Positions 9,426-18,190 of a stretch of DNA of 64,000 nt are shown here, one piece after another (position 1 is the first letter of the stretch; each line of letters begins with the position of its first letter). The DNA comes from Photobacterium pectinilyticum (lineage in GTDB: Bacteria > Pseudomonadota > Gammaproteobacteria > Enterobacterales > Vibrionaceae): positions 1 through 64,000 of the forward strand of contig NZ_JANEYT010000022.1 in assembly GCF_024357955.1 (NCBI RefSeq). The letters are read 5' to 3'. The notes under the pieces are model-generated. The model searched no databases and was not told the DNA's origin. It worked only from the letters and a program-made list of their open reading frames with translations. Both the position numbers and the translations under genes were made by a program.

Positions 9426-10547
9426 GTGATGTTAAAACGATTAATATTTCCTTTTGTGGTCTTTCTTATTTCGACGGCTATTTTGTGGTATTCGCCATCG
9501 GTGAGTGAGTCATTTAGGCCAAAAGCATACAATAGTCAGGAATTTGTCCGTGCGAGTGTGATCGACGTTTTAGCTGAGAGTACTCAGTCTGATCCTTTAG
9601 TGCCTTCAGTTAAGACAGGACGTCAACGCTTATTGGTGGAATTACGCGAAGGGGAAGATAAAGGTAAGCAGGTCGAAGTCGAGAACCAACTTAGCCGCTT
9701 ACATAATGTGTATGTCACCGAGGGTGATAACTTCATTCTGCTGATCCGTGAACAAGGCGAGCGTACTATTTATTGGCCGTATAATCATGATCGTTCCTCG
9801 GCCGTGTATTGGATGGTTGGGATCATTGTGCTGCTGACTGTTCTCTTCGCAGGCTTGCAAGGGGTGAATTCGGTGGTCTCCTTGTATTTTACTGGTGCGC
9901 TGTTAATTGGCGTGCTGGTTCCGGCTCTGTTTGCTGGCTGGAATCCTATTTTGCTGACCATCGGCTTGATGGCAGTGAAGATTGTGGTCAATTTCCTGCT
10001 GGTCGCAGGTTGGAACAAAAAGTCATTGGTGTCCATGTTAGGCACACTGGCGGGTGTGGTTATGGCGGGCCTGATGGCCCAGTTTTTTGGCGAGATGGCT
10101 CAACTTAATGGCCTTTATCTTGAGAAAGGCGAAGATATTCTTTATCTCGGCGGTGAGGCTCAGGTGCAGGTACGCTGGCTGTTGTTTGTTGCCATTATGA
10201 TTTCGGCTCTTGGCGCAGTGATGGATGTGGCGATCTCTATGGCATCTTCTTACCACGAGCTTCGTGAAATGTCGCCGCAGCAACCTGAAAAAGATCGCTT
10301 GTTGGCGACGATCCGAATCGGCCGCGATATTCTCGGTACCATGACTAATACCTTGGTATTGGCGTTTGCAGGTAGCGCCCTTACTACCATCATGATGGTA
10401 TGGGGGTTCCAAATGCCGCTGATGCAGTTTATGAACATTCCGGCGCTGTCTCTGGCCATGATCCATGGTTTGGCGGGCAGTATCGGGTTGATCATGACTG
10501 TGCCGCTAACGGTATTGATTGCCAGTGCGGTTTATCAGCGAGACTAA
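9426..10547 (+). CDS. YibE/F family membrane protein
   Basis: A 373-residue integral membrane protein. An N-terminal helix is followed by a soluble beta-rich domain of about 100 residues (VIDVLAES ... ERTIYWPYN), then seven or so transmembrane helices in the C-terminal two thirds. The motif MISALGAVMDVAISMASSYHEL is typical of the YibE/F family. The family's function is not established; a transport role is often suggested. The start may be the GTG at 9426 or the ATG at 9429, with no strong preference. The gene is flanked by terminators on both sides and so forms its own unit. Confidence 0.8.
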   Translation: MMLKRLIFPFVVFLISTAILWYSPSVSESFRPKAYNSQEFVRASVIDVLAESTQSDPLVPSVKTGRQRLLVELREGEDKGKQVEVENQLSRLHNVYVTEGDNFILLIREQGERTIYWPYNHDRSSAVYWMVGIIVLLTVLFAGLQGVNSVVSLYFTGALLIGVLVPALFAGWNPILLTIGLMAVKIVVNFLLVAGWNKKSLVSMLGTLAGVVMAGLMAQFFGEMAQLNGLYLEKGEDILYLGGEAQVQVRWLLFVAIMISALGAVMDVAISMASSYHELREMSPQQPEKDRLLATIRIGRDILGTMTNTLVLAFAGSALTTIMMVWGFQMPLMQFMNIPALSLAMIHGLAGSIGLIMTVPLTVLIASAVYQRD

Positions 10548-10570
10548 AAACGGAATGTGGCAATGAATAA

Positions 10571-10606
10571 AAAAAGCTGAGGGTTAAACGCCTCAGCTTT
10601 TTTATT
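10571..10606 (+). terminator. Terminator after the YibE/F gene
   Basis: Stem AGCTGAGG / CCTCAGCT extended by A/T pairs, followed by a run of seven T residues. Confidence 0.85.
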
Positions 10607-10724
10607 ATACCTATGTAGTCAGGCTACCTGATTGCGATTACCTTGGCTATGTCGGTATGTTGTCATAATTGGTGGGTAATATAGGCCCCTGTTTTAGATT
10701 TAGTGGAATTGATGTGGGGGAAAC

Positions 10725-11144
10725 ATGGAAGTCATTCTGGCTACGACGAACGAAGAGATCATTGAAATTGCACCTATCATGCAGCAACTTCGGCCAAAAT
10801 ACACATTGGAGAAGATAAGTGATTTACTGAACCAGCAGTGCAAAGCCGGTTATAAGCTTGTCTATGTTAAGGAAGATAACAACATCTTGTGTGTCGCCGG
10901 TTTTGTCACGGGGCACAAGTTAGGGTGGGGAGCTTATTTGTACATTGATGACTTAGTGACCGATGAAGCCCTGCGCTCAACTGGTGCAGGCCAGTATTTA
11001 ATTGAGTGGTTTAAAGACTACGCCCACATCAACCAGATAGAGCAGATCCACCTTGACTCTGGTGTACACCGCTATGGCGCGCATAAATTCTATTTAAAAG
11101 AAGACTTTGTTATTTCCAGTCATCACTTTGTTTGTCAATGTTGA
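10725..11144 (+). CDS. GNAT-family N-acetyltransferase
   Basis: A 139-residue single-domain GNAT protein. The acetyl-CoA-binding motif A is visible as DLVTDEALRSTGAGQYLIEW (residues about 76-95), with the catalytic-core strand LYIDDLV before it. The C-terminal HLDSGVHRYGAHKFYLKEDF is the usual motif B. It resembles the small GNATs found beside housekeeping genes, and its substrate cannot be told. The ATG at 10725 follows GGGGGAAAC. Confidence 0.82.
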   Translation: MEVILATTNEEIIEIAPIMQQLRPKYTLEKISDLLNQQCKAGYKLVYVKEDNNILCVAGFVTGHKLGWGAYLYIDDLVTDEALRSTGAGQYLIEWFKDYAHINQIEQIHLDSGVHRYGAHKFYLKEDFVISSHHFVCQC

Positions 11145-11218
11145 TTGTTTGCTGAAAGTTGTCGACTGTGCCTGGTGGTTAGGAGCCACTTTGGCACAGT
11201 CGAGAGTTAGTTGATGCA

Positions 11219-11578
11219 TCAAAGGCAGTAACTTGGCTCGGGAGTCTCTTCCATAAGAGATGCTTGCATGATTTCTTCAATCAGCAGCAAAGAGGCAGAT
11301 TTCTGATCCTCTTGGCATTTAAAGTCAATCGATAGCACTTCGAGTAAGTCCTTCAATAAAAAGCTCATGTGAGATGCGTTCTTGCTACCATTCACATAAG
11401 GCTCAATAGCTAGGATCAGTTTTTCGATATCGTTGGCGATTGAGTTTGTTGCATCGTTTTTCCATTGTGCTCCCTTCACTTTGAGAACATCATTAATTGA
11501 ATTGTATGTATTCATTGCTTCTGCGCCCTTGGTAAAGCTGCTAATAATAGAAATAACTACGTTGTTGAGTCGATCCAA
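11219..11578 (-). CDS. Hypothetical protein
   Basis: A frame of up to 119 residues that is mostly alpha-helical and acidic, with no recognised motif. Translation may begin at the ATG at 11515 (98 residues, MNTYNSIND) rather than 11578, since neither has a strong ribosome binding site. Codon use looks natural and no better frame exists on the other strand. The direct repeats at 11581-11630 sit just upstream. It may be a recently acquired or lineage-specific gene, and its reality is uncertain. Confidence 0.45.
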   Translation of the reverse strand: MDRLNNVVISIISSFTKGAEAMNTYNSINDVLKVKGAQWKNDATNSIANDIEKLILAIEPYVNGSKNASHMSFLLKDLLEVLSIDFKCQEDQKSASLLLIEEIMQASLMEETPEPSYCL

Positions 11579-11580
11579 GT

Positions 11581-11640
11581 GCCTTCAAGGTACTGCCTTC
11601 AAGGTACTAAGGTATGACCTTCAAGCTACTTGGGTATATC
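11581..11640. repeat. Tandem 14-mer and related repeat end
   Basis: GCCTTCAAGGTACT occurs twice in exact tandem (11581-11594 and 11595-11608). A diverged third copy GACCTTCAAGCTACT follows at 11616-11630 and runs into TGGGTATA. The last part resembles the right end of the element beside norE (5741-5760). These look like remains of small dispersed elements. Confidence 0.6.
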
Positions 11641-12234
11641 TTGAGGTGTGTCTGTTTTATTGACTTTATACCTCAGGCGTTTCTATTCCTTACTGGCTGC
11701 ATGGATTTTAATCTGCACCAACAAGAAAAACCAGTGGGTATAACCATCTTTTGTTATTGGTATAACAATTCTTATTTAAGATGAAGAGAGCGTTTAGTGA
11801 AGAGTGATTACTTTTCATTAGTTTAGTTGTTAATCAATAAGTGTCGGGGGGAAGGTTGTCTGCTAATCGGGTGCGTCAGTTCAGTTTCCGGAGTTGCAAC
11901 CACATGAAGTTTGGCCTGAAAATGAAAGGAGGCCTAAGCAAAGCGGAAATGGATACCCGTCATAGTGTCTCTGGTGATTTGGGTTAAACGCCAGTACTTA
12001 CAATACAACTCCCTGTCGTGATTGTTCTATCAGTGTTAAAGCGATTAGGGTTATTATTTTTCGAAATTAAACACCCACTTAAATTCAAACAAACTTACAA
12101 GCTAGGGCTTAATAGCTCAAGGGTGGTTATTTGTGTTTGTATTCCTCGAAAAAACCATTTAATTCACTTTGTTGCCCCGATTTGATTCAAAACATAATCG
12201 CTCATCACTGTTACAGGGCAAGTGTCGTTTTTTT

Positions 12235-12250
12235 TGCACCATTATGTGCT
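12235..12250 (+). promoter_or_regulatory. Imperfect NtrC-like site upstream of urtA
   Basis: TGCACCATTATGTGCT is a near palindrome with the TGCAC and GTGC arms of the NtrC consensus TGCACTAAAATGGTGCA, but its spacer is one base short. It lies about 100 bp upstream of the sigma54-like promoter, the usual enhancer distance. Confidence 0.35.
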
Positions 12251-12347
12251 CAGGGTATTATTCCAGACTTAATCACCTTAAGCTTTATGATGATTTATGT
12301 TGTTTAAAATCAGCTGGTTATATTTATTTTTGTTCAGTTATTCGTTT

Positions 12348-12363
12348 TGGCACCAATTTTGAT
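12348..12363 (+). promoter_or_regulatory. Sigma54-like promoter of the urea operon
   Basis: TGGCAC, five bases, then TTGAT: a perfect -24 element and a -12 element with one mismatch to TTGCA. Predicted initiation near 12375 would give a leader of about 30 bases before the urtA ATG at 12404. Nitrogen control of urea uptake fits. Confidence 0.55.
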
Positions 12364-12403
12364 TGGTTGTTTATGAATGTTTATTACAACGGAGATGTTA
12401 AGT

Positions 12404-13687
12404 ATGACCATGAAGTCCAAACTGAATCTAGCCGCACTTGGCCTGAGTCTATCGTTAGTTTCTGCTGTTGCATCAGCAGAAGAGACGATAAAAGTAGGGG
12501 TTCTCCACTCACTGTCTGGCACCATGGCGATCAGTGAAACCACGCTGAAAGATACAGTATTGATGCTGGTTGATGAGCAAAATAAAAAAGGGGGATTGCT
12601 TGGCAAGAAACTGGAAGCTGTTGTTGTCGACCCTGCCTCTAATTGGCCGCTATTTGCTGAAAAAGCCCGTGAGCTTATCGAAAAAGAAAAAGTAGATGTG
12701 GTTTTTGGTGGTTGGACGTCGGTTTCACGAAAATCAATGCTGCCAGTATTTGAAGAGCTCAACAGTATTTTGTTCTACCCGGTGCAGTACGAAGGTGAAG
12801 AGTCATCGAAAAACGTCTTCTACACTGGCGCTGCGCCTAATCAGCAAGCGATTCCTGCCGTTGAATACTTGATGGATGAACTGGAGGTTGAACGCTGGGT
12901 ACTGGCGGGAACTGATTATGTTTACCCCCGTACCACCAACAAGATCCTCGAGTCTTACTTGAAAGCGCAGGGTGTTGCCGATGAAGACATCATGATCAGT
13001 TACACCCCGTTTGGACATTCTGATTGGCAGTCGATTGTGTCTGATATCAAGAAGTTTGGTTCAGCAGGCAAGAAAACTGCCGTGGTCTCGACCATTAACG
13101 GTGATGCGAACGTTCCCTTTTATAAAGAGCTAGGCGCTCAAGGTGTCTCCTCTGAAGATATCCCTGTTGTCGCGTTCTCGGTGGGTGAAGAAGAACTATC
13201 AGGTATGGATACCTCTCCGCTTGTTGGCCACTTGGCGGCTTGGAACTACTTCATGAGTGTCGATACCGATCAGAATGAAGAGTTCATTGATGGTTGGCAG
13301 TCGTTCATCAAAAGTGACAAGCGTGTGACTAACGACCCAATGGAAGCTCACTATATCGGGTTTAACATGTGGGTACAGGCGGTAAATAATGCCGGTACCA
13401 CCGAGCCTGAAGCGGTACAGGATGCCCTTATTGGTATTGCAGTACCGAACCTTTCTGGTGGCTACTCGACTATGCTGCCAAACCACCATATCACTAAGCC
13501 GGTCTTAATCGGTGAAATTCAAGATGATGGTCAGTTCGATGTGGTATGGGAAACCACGGGGCTAGTGGCGGGAGATGCGTGGTCTAAGTACCTACCTGAA
13601 TCAGCCAAGTTATATTCCAGCTGGTCAAAGCCTTTCTCTTGCGGGGCCTTCAATACAGAAACCAAGAAGTGTTCAGGTGCTAATTAA
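12404..13687 (+). CDS. urtA: Urea ABC transporter substrate-binding protein
   Basis: A 427-residue periplasmic binding protein of the branched-chain amino acid/urea type. A signal peptide of about 25 residues ends at VASA before EETIKVG. Typical UrtA motifs follow: GVLHSLSGTMAISE, FGGWTSVSRK, LFYPVQYEG and AWNYFMS. It captures urea and delivers it to UrtBC. The ATG at 12404 is chosen because GGAG lies 9 bases upstream; earlier in-frame ATGs at 12377 and 12395 are badly placed. It is first in a run of 13 same-strand genes that ends at ureG. Confidence 0.94.
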   Translation: MTMKSKLNLAALGLSLSLVSAVASAEETIKVGVLHSLSGTMAISETTLKDTVLMLVDEQNKKGGLLGKKLEAVVVDPASNWPLFAEKARELIEKEKVDVVFGGWTSVSRKSMLPVFEELNSILFYPVQYEGEESSKNVFYTGAAPNQQAIPAVEYLMDELEVERWVLAGTDYVYPRTTNKILESYLKAQGVADEDIMISYTPFGHSDWQSIVSDIKKFGSAGKKTAVVSTINGDANVPFYKELGAQGVSSEDIPVVAFSVGEEELSGMDTSPLVGHLAAWNYFMSVDTDQNEEFIDGWQSFIKSDKRVTNDPMEAHYIGFNMWVQAVNNAGTTEPEAVQDALIGIAVPNLSGGYSTMLPNHHITKPVLIGEIQDDGQFDVVWETTGLVAGDAWSKYLPESAKLYSSWSKPFSCGAFNTETKKCSGAN

Positions 13688-13722
13688 CGCATTGTTTTAG
13701 GGGCCTTTGCCTCTTATTGATG

Positions 13723-13753
13723 GCGCTTCAGGTTTAGGCTGAAGCGCTATTTT
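13723..13753 (+). terminator. Hairpin between urtA and urtB (partial terminator)
   Basis: Stem GCGCTTCA / TGAAGCGC followed by a short TATTTT run. Its place after a binding-protein gene suggests attenuation that gives more UrtA than the downstream subunits. Confidence 0.5.
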
Positions 13754-13812
13754 CGGTGGGTATTACATTTACCCGCGTTGGAAGTGGTTAATTGTCAGTA
13801 AGGACACAAGAA

Positions 13813-15438
13813 ATGACACCTTTAATGAAGTTTGTTAAAGCGCTCATTGTTCTCTTGTTGTGTACTCCCATGGCGTTTGCTTCGGTCAGTTCGACAGATG
13901 AATTTGATCAGGTATTGATTGGGAAAAATAACAACGATAAGGAAATCGCCATTGAGTGGCTAGTCGATAATCAGCCTGCCGAAAAGGCAAAGCCTATTCT
14001 TCGGGCTTGGTTGGAAGGCAACCTGTTTTATTACAAGAACAAAAATAGTGAGGATTTCCAGCAGCTCTTTATTATCGCCGGTAGAAACGGTAAGCAAGCT
14101 GATGGTATTTGGGATTCAACACAGTTAGTTGTTTCGCGCTCTCGCGACTTTGGCAAAATTCGGGTGAATAACAAATTGCGCAGTCTTATTCGGGTACAGT
14201 TGGCCTCTATAGGGCTGAACTCGCCTGATGCGTCAACCCGCTTACAGGCTGTCGATGGTCTGCTAGGGCAAACCGATGATGAAATCATTGAAAGGCTTGC
14301 CGCGCAGTTGAACGTTGAACAGGACGACAAGGTACAGGATAGGCTGCAGTTGGCGTTGTCGGTCAGTACGGCGTTAGATAACAGTGCATCAACGTCAGTG
14401 CGAACTGCAGCCGTCAACACCTTGTCTGAATACAAACAAGCAATCGTGTTGCAAACCTTTAATAAATTGCAGCCACAATCATTGGATCCTGAACTTTCGG
14501 CAGCTGTCGAAAGAGGCTTGGCTAAATACCACCAGAGCCAGCAGCTTTATTCCGGTGTCGAGACAATCTTTTTCGGCCTTAGTTTAGGCTCTGTATTGGT
14601 GCTGGCCGGAATAGGCTTGGCCATTACATTTGGGGTGATGGGGGTCATTAATATGGCCCATGGTGAGCTCATCATGATTGGTGCATACACTACCTATGTG
14701 ATGCAGCAACTTCTTCCTCAGCAAAGCGGTACCGCATTGCTGCTGTCTATTCCGATGGCTTTCATTATTTCTGGGCTGGTAGGAATAGCGATTGAACGCA
14801 GTGTGATCCGGCATCTCTACGGTCGGCCACTTGAAACATTATTGGCGACATTCGGGATCAGTTTGATCCTCCAGCAAGCGGTACGATCGATTTTCTCTCC
14901 GCTTAACCGTTCTGTCAGTACGCCCGACTGGATGGCGGGGGCTTGGGAGCTGAACCCAATGCTGTCTCTGACATACAACCGCTTATATATCATTTTGTTT
15001 TGTGCCTTGGTGTTCATTTCTATGGTTATGATCTTGAAGCGTACGCCTCTGGGCCTGCAGGTGCGGGCGGTTTCTCAAAATAGGGCAATGGCAAGGGCGA
15101 TGGGGATCCGCTCAGAGCGGGTTGATGCCCTGACGTTTGGGCTGGGCTCTGGCGTGGCTGGTGTCGCGGGTGTCGCGTTGTCACAGCTGACGAATGTAGG
15201 GCCAAATATGGGTCAAGCCTACATCATTGATTCATTTATGGTGGTGGTGTTTGGTGGGGTCGGAAACCTGTGGGGTACCTTGGTTGCTGGTTTAGGACTT
15301 GGGCTGTTCAACAAGTTACTGGAACCTTGGGCGGGTGCGGTACTGGCCAAGATCTTGATGCTGGTCTTTATTATCCTGTTTATCCAGAAACGTCCTCGTG
15401 GGTTATTCCCGCAGCGTGGCCGTGCGGCTGAAAGCTAA
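13813..15438 (+). CDS. urtB: Urea ABC transporter permease UrtB (long form)
   Basis: A 541-residue protein. A signal peptide leads into a periplasmic helical domain of about 230 residues, followed by the LivH-type permease with eight or so helices. The start of the permease is marked by GLSLGSVLVLAGIGLAITFG, INMAHGELIMIGAY and a C-terminal VVVFGGVGNLWGT. The extended N-terminus is the usual form of UrtB in proteobacteria. The ATG at 13813 follows AAGGA by 8 bases; a TTG at 13792 is less likely. Confidence 0.93.
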   Translation: MTPLMKFVKALIVLLLCTPMAFASVSSTDEFDQVLIGKNNNDKEIAIEWLVDNQPAEKAKPILRAWLEGNLFYYKNKNSEDFQQLFIIAGRNGKQADGIWDSTQLVVSRSRDFGKIRVNNKLRSLIRVQLASIGLNSPDASTRLQAVDGLLGQTDDEIIERLAAQLNVEQDDKVQDRLQLALSVSTALDNSASTSVRTAAVNTLSEYKQAIVLQTFNKLQPQSLDPELSAAVERGLAKYHQSQQLYSGVETIFFGLSLGSVLVLAGIGLAITFGVMGVINMAHGELIMIGAYTTYVMQQLLPQQSGTALLLSIPMAFIISGLVGIAIERSVIRHLYGRPLETLLATFGISLILQQAVRSIFSPLNRSVSTPDWMAGAWELNPMLSLTYNRLYIILFCALVFISMVMILKRTPLGLQVRAVSQNRAMARAMGIRSERVDALTFGLGSGVAGVAGVALSQLTNVGPNMGQAYIIDSFMVVVFGGVGNLWGTLVAGLGLGLFNKLLEPWAGAVLAKILMLVFIILFIQKRPRGLFPQRGRAAES

Positions 15439-15448
15439 GGAGCGCTTG

Positions 15449-16645
15449 ATGCAGTCTAAATCAATTATTCTTTCGGCCTTGGGGCAAGATCGGGGCGGCA
15501 AAATCGTCCTTGCGTTGCTGATCTCTGCCGTCATTTTGGTCCCGATGGCAAACCTGATATTGCCGATCGGTCACCCGCTACATATCGAAACCTTCACTAT
15601 TTCTCTGATGGGTAAATACCTCAGCTATGCCATGCTCGCGCTTGCGGTCGATTTGGTATGGGGCTATCTCGGGATCCTGAGTTTGGGCCATGGGGCGTTC
15701 TTTGCCCTGGGCGGCTATGCCATGGGGATGTATTTGATGCGCCAAATTGGTGACCGGGGGGTATACGCCAATCCCGTGTTGCCCGATTTTATGGTGTTTC
15801 TAAATTGGCAGGAGTTGCCATGGTTCTGGCAGGGCTTTGATCAATTCTGGCTGGCTTGCCTGATGGTAGTGTTGGTCCCCGGTGCTTTGGCTTATGTTTT
15901 TGGTTATCTAGCCTTCCGTTCACGGGTGTCAGGAGTATACCTGTCGATCATGACCCAGGCACTGACTTATGCCCTGTTACTGGCGTTCTTCCGCAACGAA
16001 ATGGGCTTTGGCGGGAACAACGGGTTAACCGATTTTAAAGATATTCTCGGCTACAGCTTGCAACAAGATACAACCAAAGTGGCGCTGTTTGTCTGCACTG
16101 GGTTGGCGCTAGCTGTGAGTTACGTGGTGTGCCGAACCATTGTCAGTAGTCGGTTGGGACGTGCCGCTTTGGCTATCCGTGATACCGAGTCGCGGACACG
16201 TTTCATGGGCTACGACGTCGATGGCATCAAACTGTGGCTCTTTGTGTTGTCTGCCGTCATCGCGGGCATTGCCGGTGCCTTGTATGTGCCGCAAGTTGGC
16301 ATTATTAATCCCGGAGAGTTCGCACCGCTTAATTCGATTGAGGTTGTGGTGTGGGTTGCTCTTGGCGGTCGGGCAACGTTGTTCGGCGCTATCATTGGGG
16401 CTCTGATTATCAACTATGCCAAAAGCTGGTTTACGGTTGAATTCCCAGAAGTGTGGCTGTTTGCTCTGGGGGGCTTATTTGTGCTTTCCACCATGTATTT
16501 CCCGAAAGGGGTGATTGGGTTTATATCCGACATAACGGCTCGACTGGGTAAGGGGAAAAAGGAAAAGTCTTCTCAGCAGTCAGGGGGCTCCTCGCAATCA
16601 GGAAAACCTCAACAAGAGTGCGGCGTTAATGAGGTGGTGTCATGA
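15449..16645 (+). CDS. urtC: Urea ABC transporter permease UrtC
   Basis: A 398-residue LivM-type permease with about ten helices. Motifs include LGHGAFFALGGYAMGMYL, GFGGNNGLTDF, and the cytoplasmic EAA-like loop AIRDTESRTRFMGYDV. It forms the channel with UrtB. The ATG at 15449 lies 6 bases after AAGGAGCG; an upstream GTG frame overlapping urtB is rejected. The C-terminus is a Ser/Gly/Gln-rich tail of about 30 residues. The stop overlaps the urtD start (ATGA). Confidence 0.93.
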   Translation: MQSKSIILSALGQDRGGKIVLALLISAVILVPMANLILPIGHPLHIETFTISLMGKYLSYAMLALAVDLVWGYLGILSLGHGAFFALGGYAMGMYLMRQIGDRGVYANPVLPDFMVFLNWQELPWFWQGFDQFWLACLMVVLVPGALAYVFGYLAFRSRVSGVYLSIMTQALTYALLLAFFRNEMGFGGNNGLTDFKDILGYSLQQDTTKVALFVCTGLALAVSYVVCRTIVSSRLGRAALAIRDTESRTRFMGYDVDGIKLWLFVLSAVIAGIAGALYVPQVGIINPGEFAPLNSIEVVVWVALGGRATLFGAIIGALIINYAKSWFTVEFPEVWLFALGGLFVLSTMYFPKGVIGFISDITARLGKGKKEKSSQQSGGSSQSGKPQQECGVNEVVS

Positions 16646-17493
16646 CAGTATTAGAGACGGCAAAGAAGCTAGGTACATTTGCCCAAGAGATGACCAAACG
16701 GGAAGAAACGTTTTCATTTCTTGTCCCCGATGAGCACCCCTTGATTGATACCAGACATAACATTTTGCTCTATGTCGAGGGCGTCAATAAGAGCTTTGAT
16801 GGTTTTAAAGCCATTAACGATCTCAACCTGTATATCCGCGAGGGCGAGCTTCGCTGCATTATTGGGCCAAATGGCGCCGGAAAGACCACCATGATGGACA
16901 TTATTACCGGTAAGACGACACCGGATTCCGGCCAAGTGTGGCTTGGGTCAAACATCAATTTGTTGGCTATGAATGAATCGCAGATTGCCAATGCCGGCGT
17001 GGGCCGGAAGTTCCAAAAACCAACCGTGATTGAGTGCCTGACGGTTTGGCAGAACCTAGAGCTGGCGATGTCGGGAGTTCGGACGGTTTGGGCGACATTC
17101 AGAGCCAAGCTGACCGCAGAGCAGAAGGATAAGATCGAGTCTGTTCTGGTGTTAATTAACTTGGCAGATCACGCCGCCTTATTGGCCGGAAATTTGTCCC
17201 ATGGCCAAAAGCAATGGTTGGAAATTGGCATGCTGCTAATGCAGAACCCCAAGCTGTTGCTGGTCGATGAGCCTGTCGCGGGGATGACCCACCAAGAGAT
17301 GGATAAAACCTCGGAGTTATTGAATTCGTTGGCAGGTAAGCATTCCGTGGTTGTCGTTGAGCATGATATGGACTTTGTCCGTTCGATTGCCAGTGATGTG
17401 ACAGTTCTTCACCAAGGCCATGTATTGGCTGAAGGCACCATGGACCAAGTACAAAACCATCCTGAAGTGAAGCGGGTTTATCTAGGGGAATAG
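16642..17493 (+). CDS. urtD: Urea ABC transporter ATP-binding protein UrtD
   Basis: A 283-residue ABC ATPase of the LivG type. Walker A is GPNGAGKTT, the signature is LSHGQKQWLEIG (the H for G change at position 3 is normal for UrtD), Walker B is LLLVDEPVAGM and the switch His is in VVVEHDMDFV. An N-terminal extension of about 40 residues precedes the ABC domain. It energises urea import with UrtE. The start overlaps the urtC stop, so it is translationally coupled. Confidence 0.94.
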   Translation: MTVLETAKKLGTFAQEMTKREETFSFLVPDEHPLIDTRHNILLYVEGVNKSFDGFKAINDLNLYIREGELRCIIGPNGAGKTTMMDIITGKTTPDSGQVWLGSNINLLAMNESQIANAGVGRKFQKPTVIECLTVWQNLELAMSGVRTVWATFRAKLTAEQKDKIESVLVLINLADHAALLAGNLSHGQKQWLEIGMLLMQNPKLLLVDEPVAGMTHQEMDKTSELLNSLAGKHSVVVVEHDMDFVRSIASDVTVLHQGHVLAEGTMDQVQNHPEVKRVYLGE

Positions 17494-17494
17494 C

Positions 17495-18190
17495 ATGTTA
17501 GAGATCAAGTCACTCAACCAATATTACGGTGAAAGCCATACATTGTGGGATTTGGATATGCAGATCCCCGAAGGTAAATGCACGGTGTTGATGGGCCGTA
17601 ATGGTGTGGGTAAAACGACGTTATTGCAGTGCATCATGGGGTTGGTGGGGCCAAAAAGTGGCGATATTACATTTAATGGGCGCTCAATTCTCGCGGAATC
17701 GGCAGAATCCCGGCCACGGTGGGGAATAGGGTATGTGCCGCAAGGGCGTCAGATTTTTCCGATGTTGACGGTCCAGGAGAACCTAGAGATAGGTTTGCCT
17801 ATCCGTGCTCGGGGCGATCGTAAAGTGCCTGACTTCATTTTTGATCTGTTTCCGGTTCTAAAGGAAATGCGTCACCGCCGTGGTGGCGATTTATCGGGTG
17901 GTCAACAACAGCAATTGGCGATAGGCCGGGCGTTGGTGGTGAACCCTAAGCTATTGATTTTGGATGAGCCGACGGAAGGGATCCAACCCAATATCGTGCA
18001 AGAAATTGGCGATATTATCAGGATGCTTAACGAAAAAATGGGACTTACTGTGTTGCTGGTTGAGCAGAAGTTACCTTTTGCTCGTCGGGTGGGCGATCAA
18101 TTTTGCATTCTCGACCGAGGACGCCATGTTGCCAGTGGTGAGATGGCCGAGCTCGATGATGCCTTGGTTAAGGAGTACCTCACCGTATGA
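17495..18190 (+). CDS. urtE: Urea ABC transporter ATP-binding protein UrtE
   Basis: A 231-residue LivF-type ABC ATPase. Walker A is GRNGVGKTT, the signature LSGGQQQQLAIGRAL, and Walker B LLILDEPTEGIQPNIV, the last being typical of UrtE. The start is one base after the urtD stop, and its end overlaps the ureD ATG (ATGA at 18187). This physically couples urea import to the urease genes. Confidence 0.94.
   Translation: MLEIKSLNQYYGESHTLWDLDMQIPEGKCTVLMGRNGVGKTTLLQCIMGLVGPKSGDITFNGRSILAESAESRPRWGIGYVPQGRQIFPMLTVQENLEIGLPIRARGDRKVPDFIFDLFPVLKEMRHRRGGDLSGGQQQQLAIGRALVVNPKLLILDEPTEGIQPNIVQEIGDIIRMLNEKMGLTVLLVEQKLPFARRVGDQFCILDRGRHVASGEMAELDDALVKEYLTV

Larger units (their letters stand above)
11665..12403 (+). 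promoter_or_regulatory. Long region upstream of urtA
   Basis: About 740 bp without a recognisable gene. The stretch 11841-11987 is GC-richer than its surroundings and holds a 48-codon GTG-start frame (ending GDLG, TAA at 11985-11987) plus local inverted repeats such as GGCCT / AGGCC (11913-11934). It resembles no riboswitch I can name. The last 170 bp carries sigma54 and NtrC-like signals, listed separately. The rest is AT-rich and featureless. Confidence 0.4.

Noticed and set aside
11841-11987. Guanidine, c-di-GMP or TPP riboswitch upstream of urtA
   Set aside because: None of the conserved core motifs of these classes could be found in order. Only generic hairpins are visible.
12169-12537. 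122-codon plus frame overlapping the urtA start
   Set aside because: It runs through the sigma54-like promoter and overlaps the urtA signal peptide in another frame, and it is Cys/Ser-rich without motif support.
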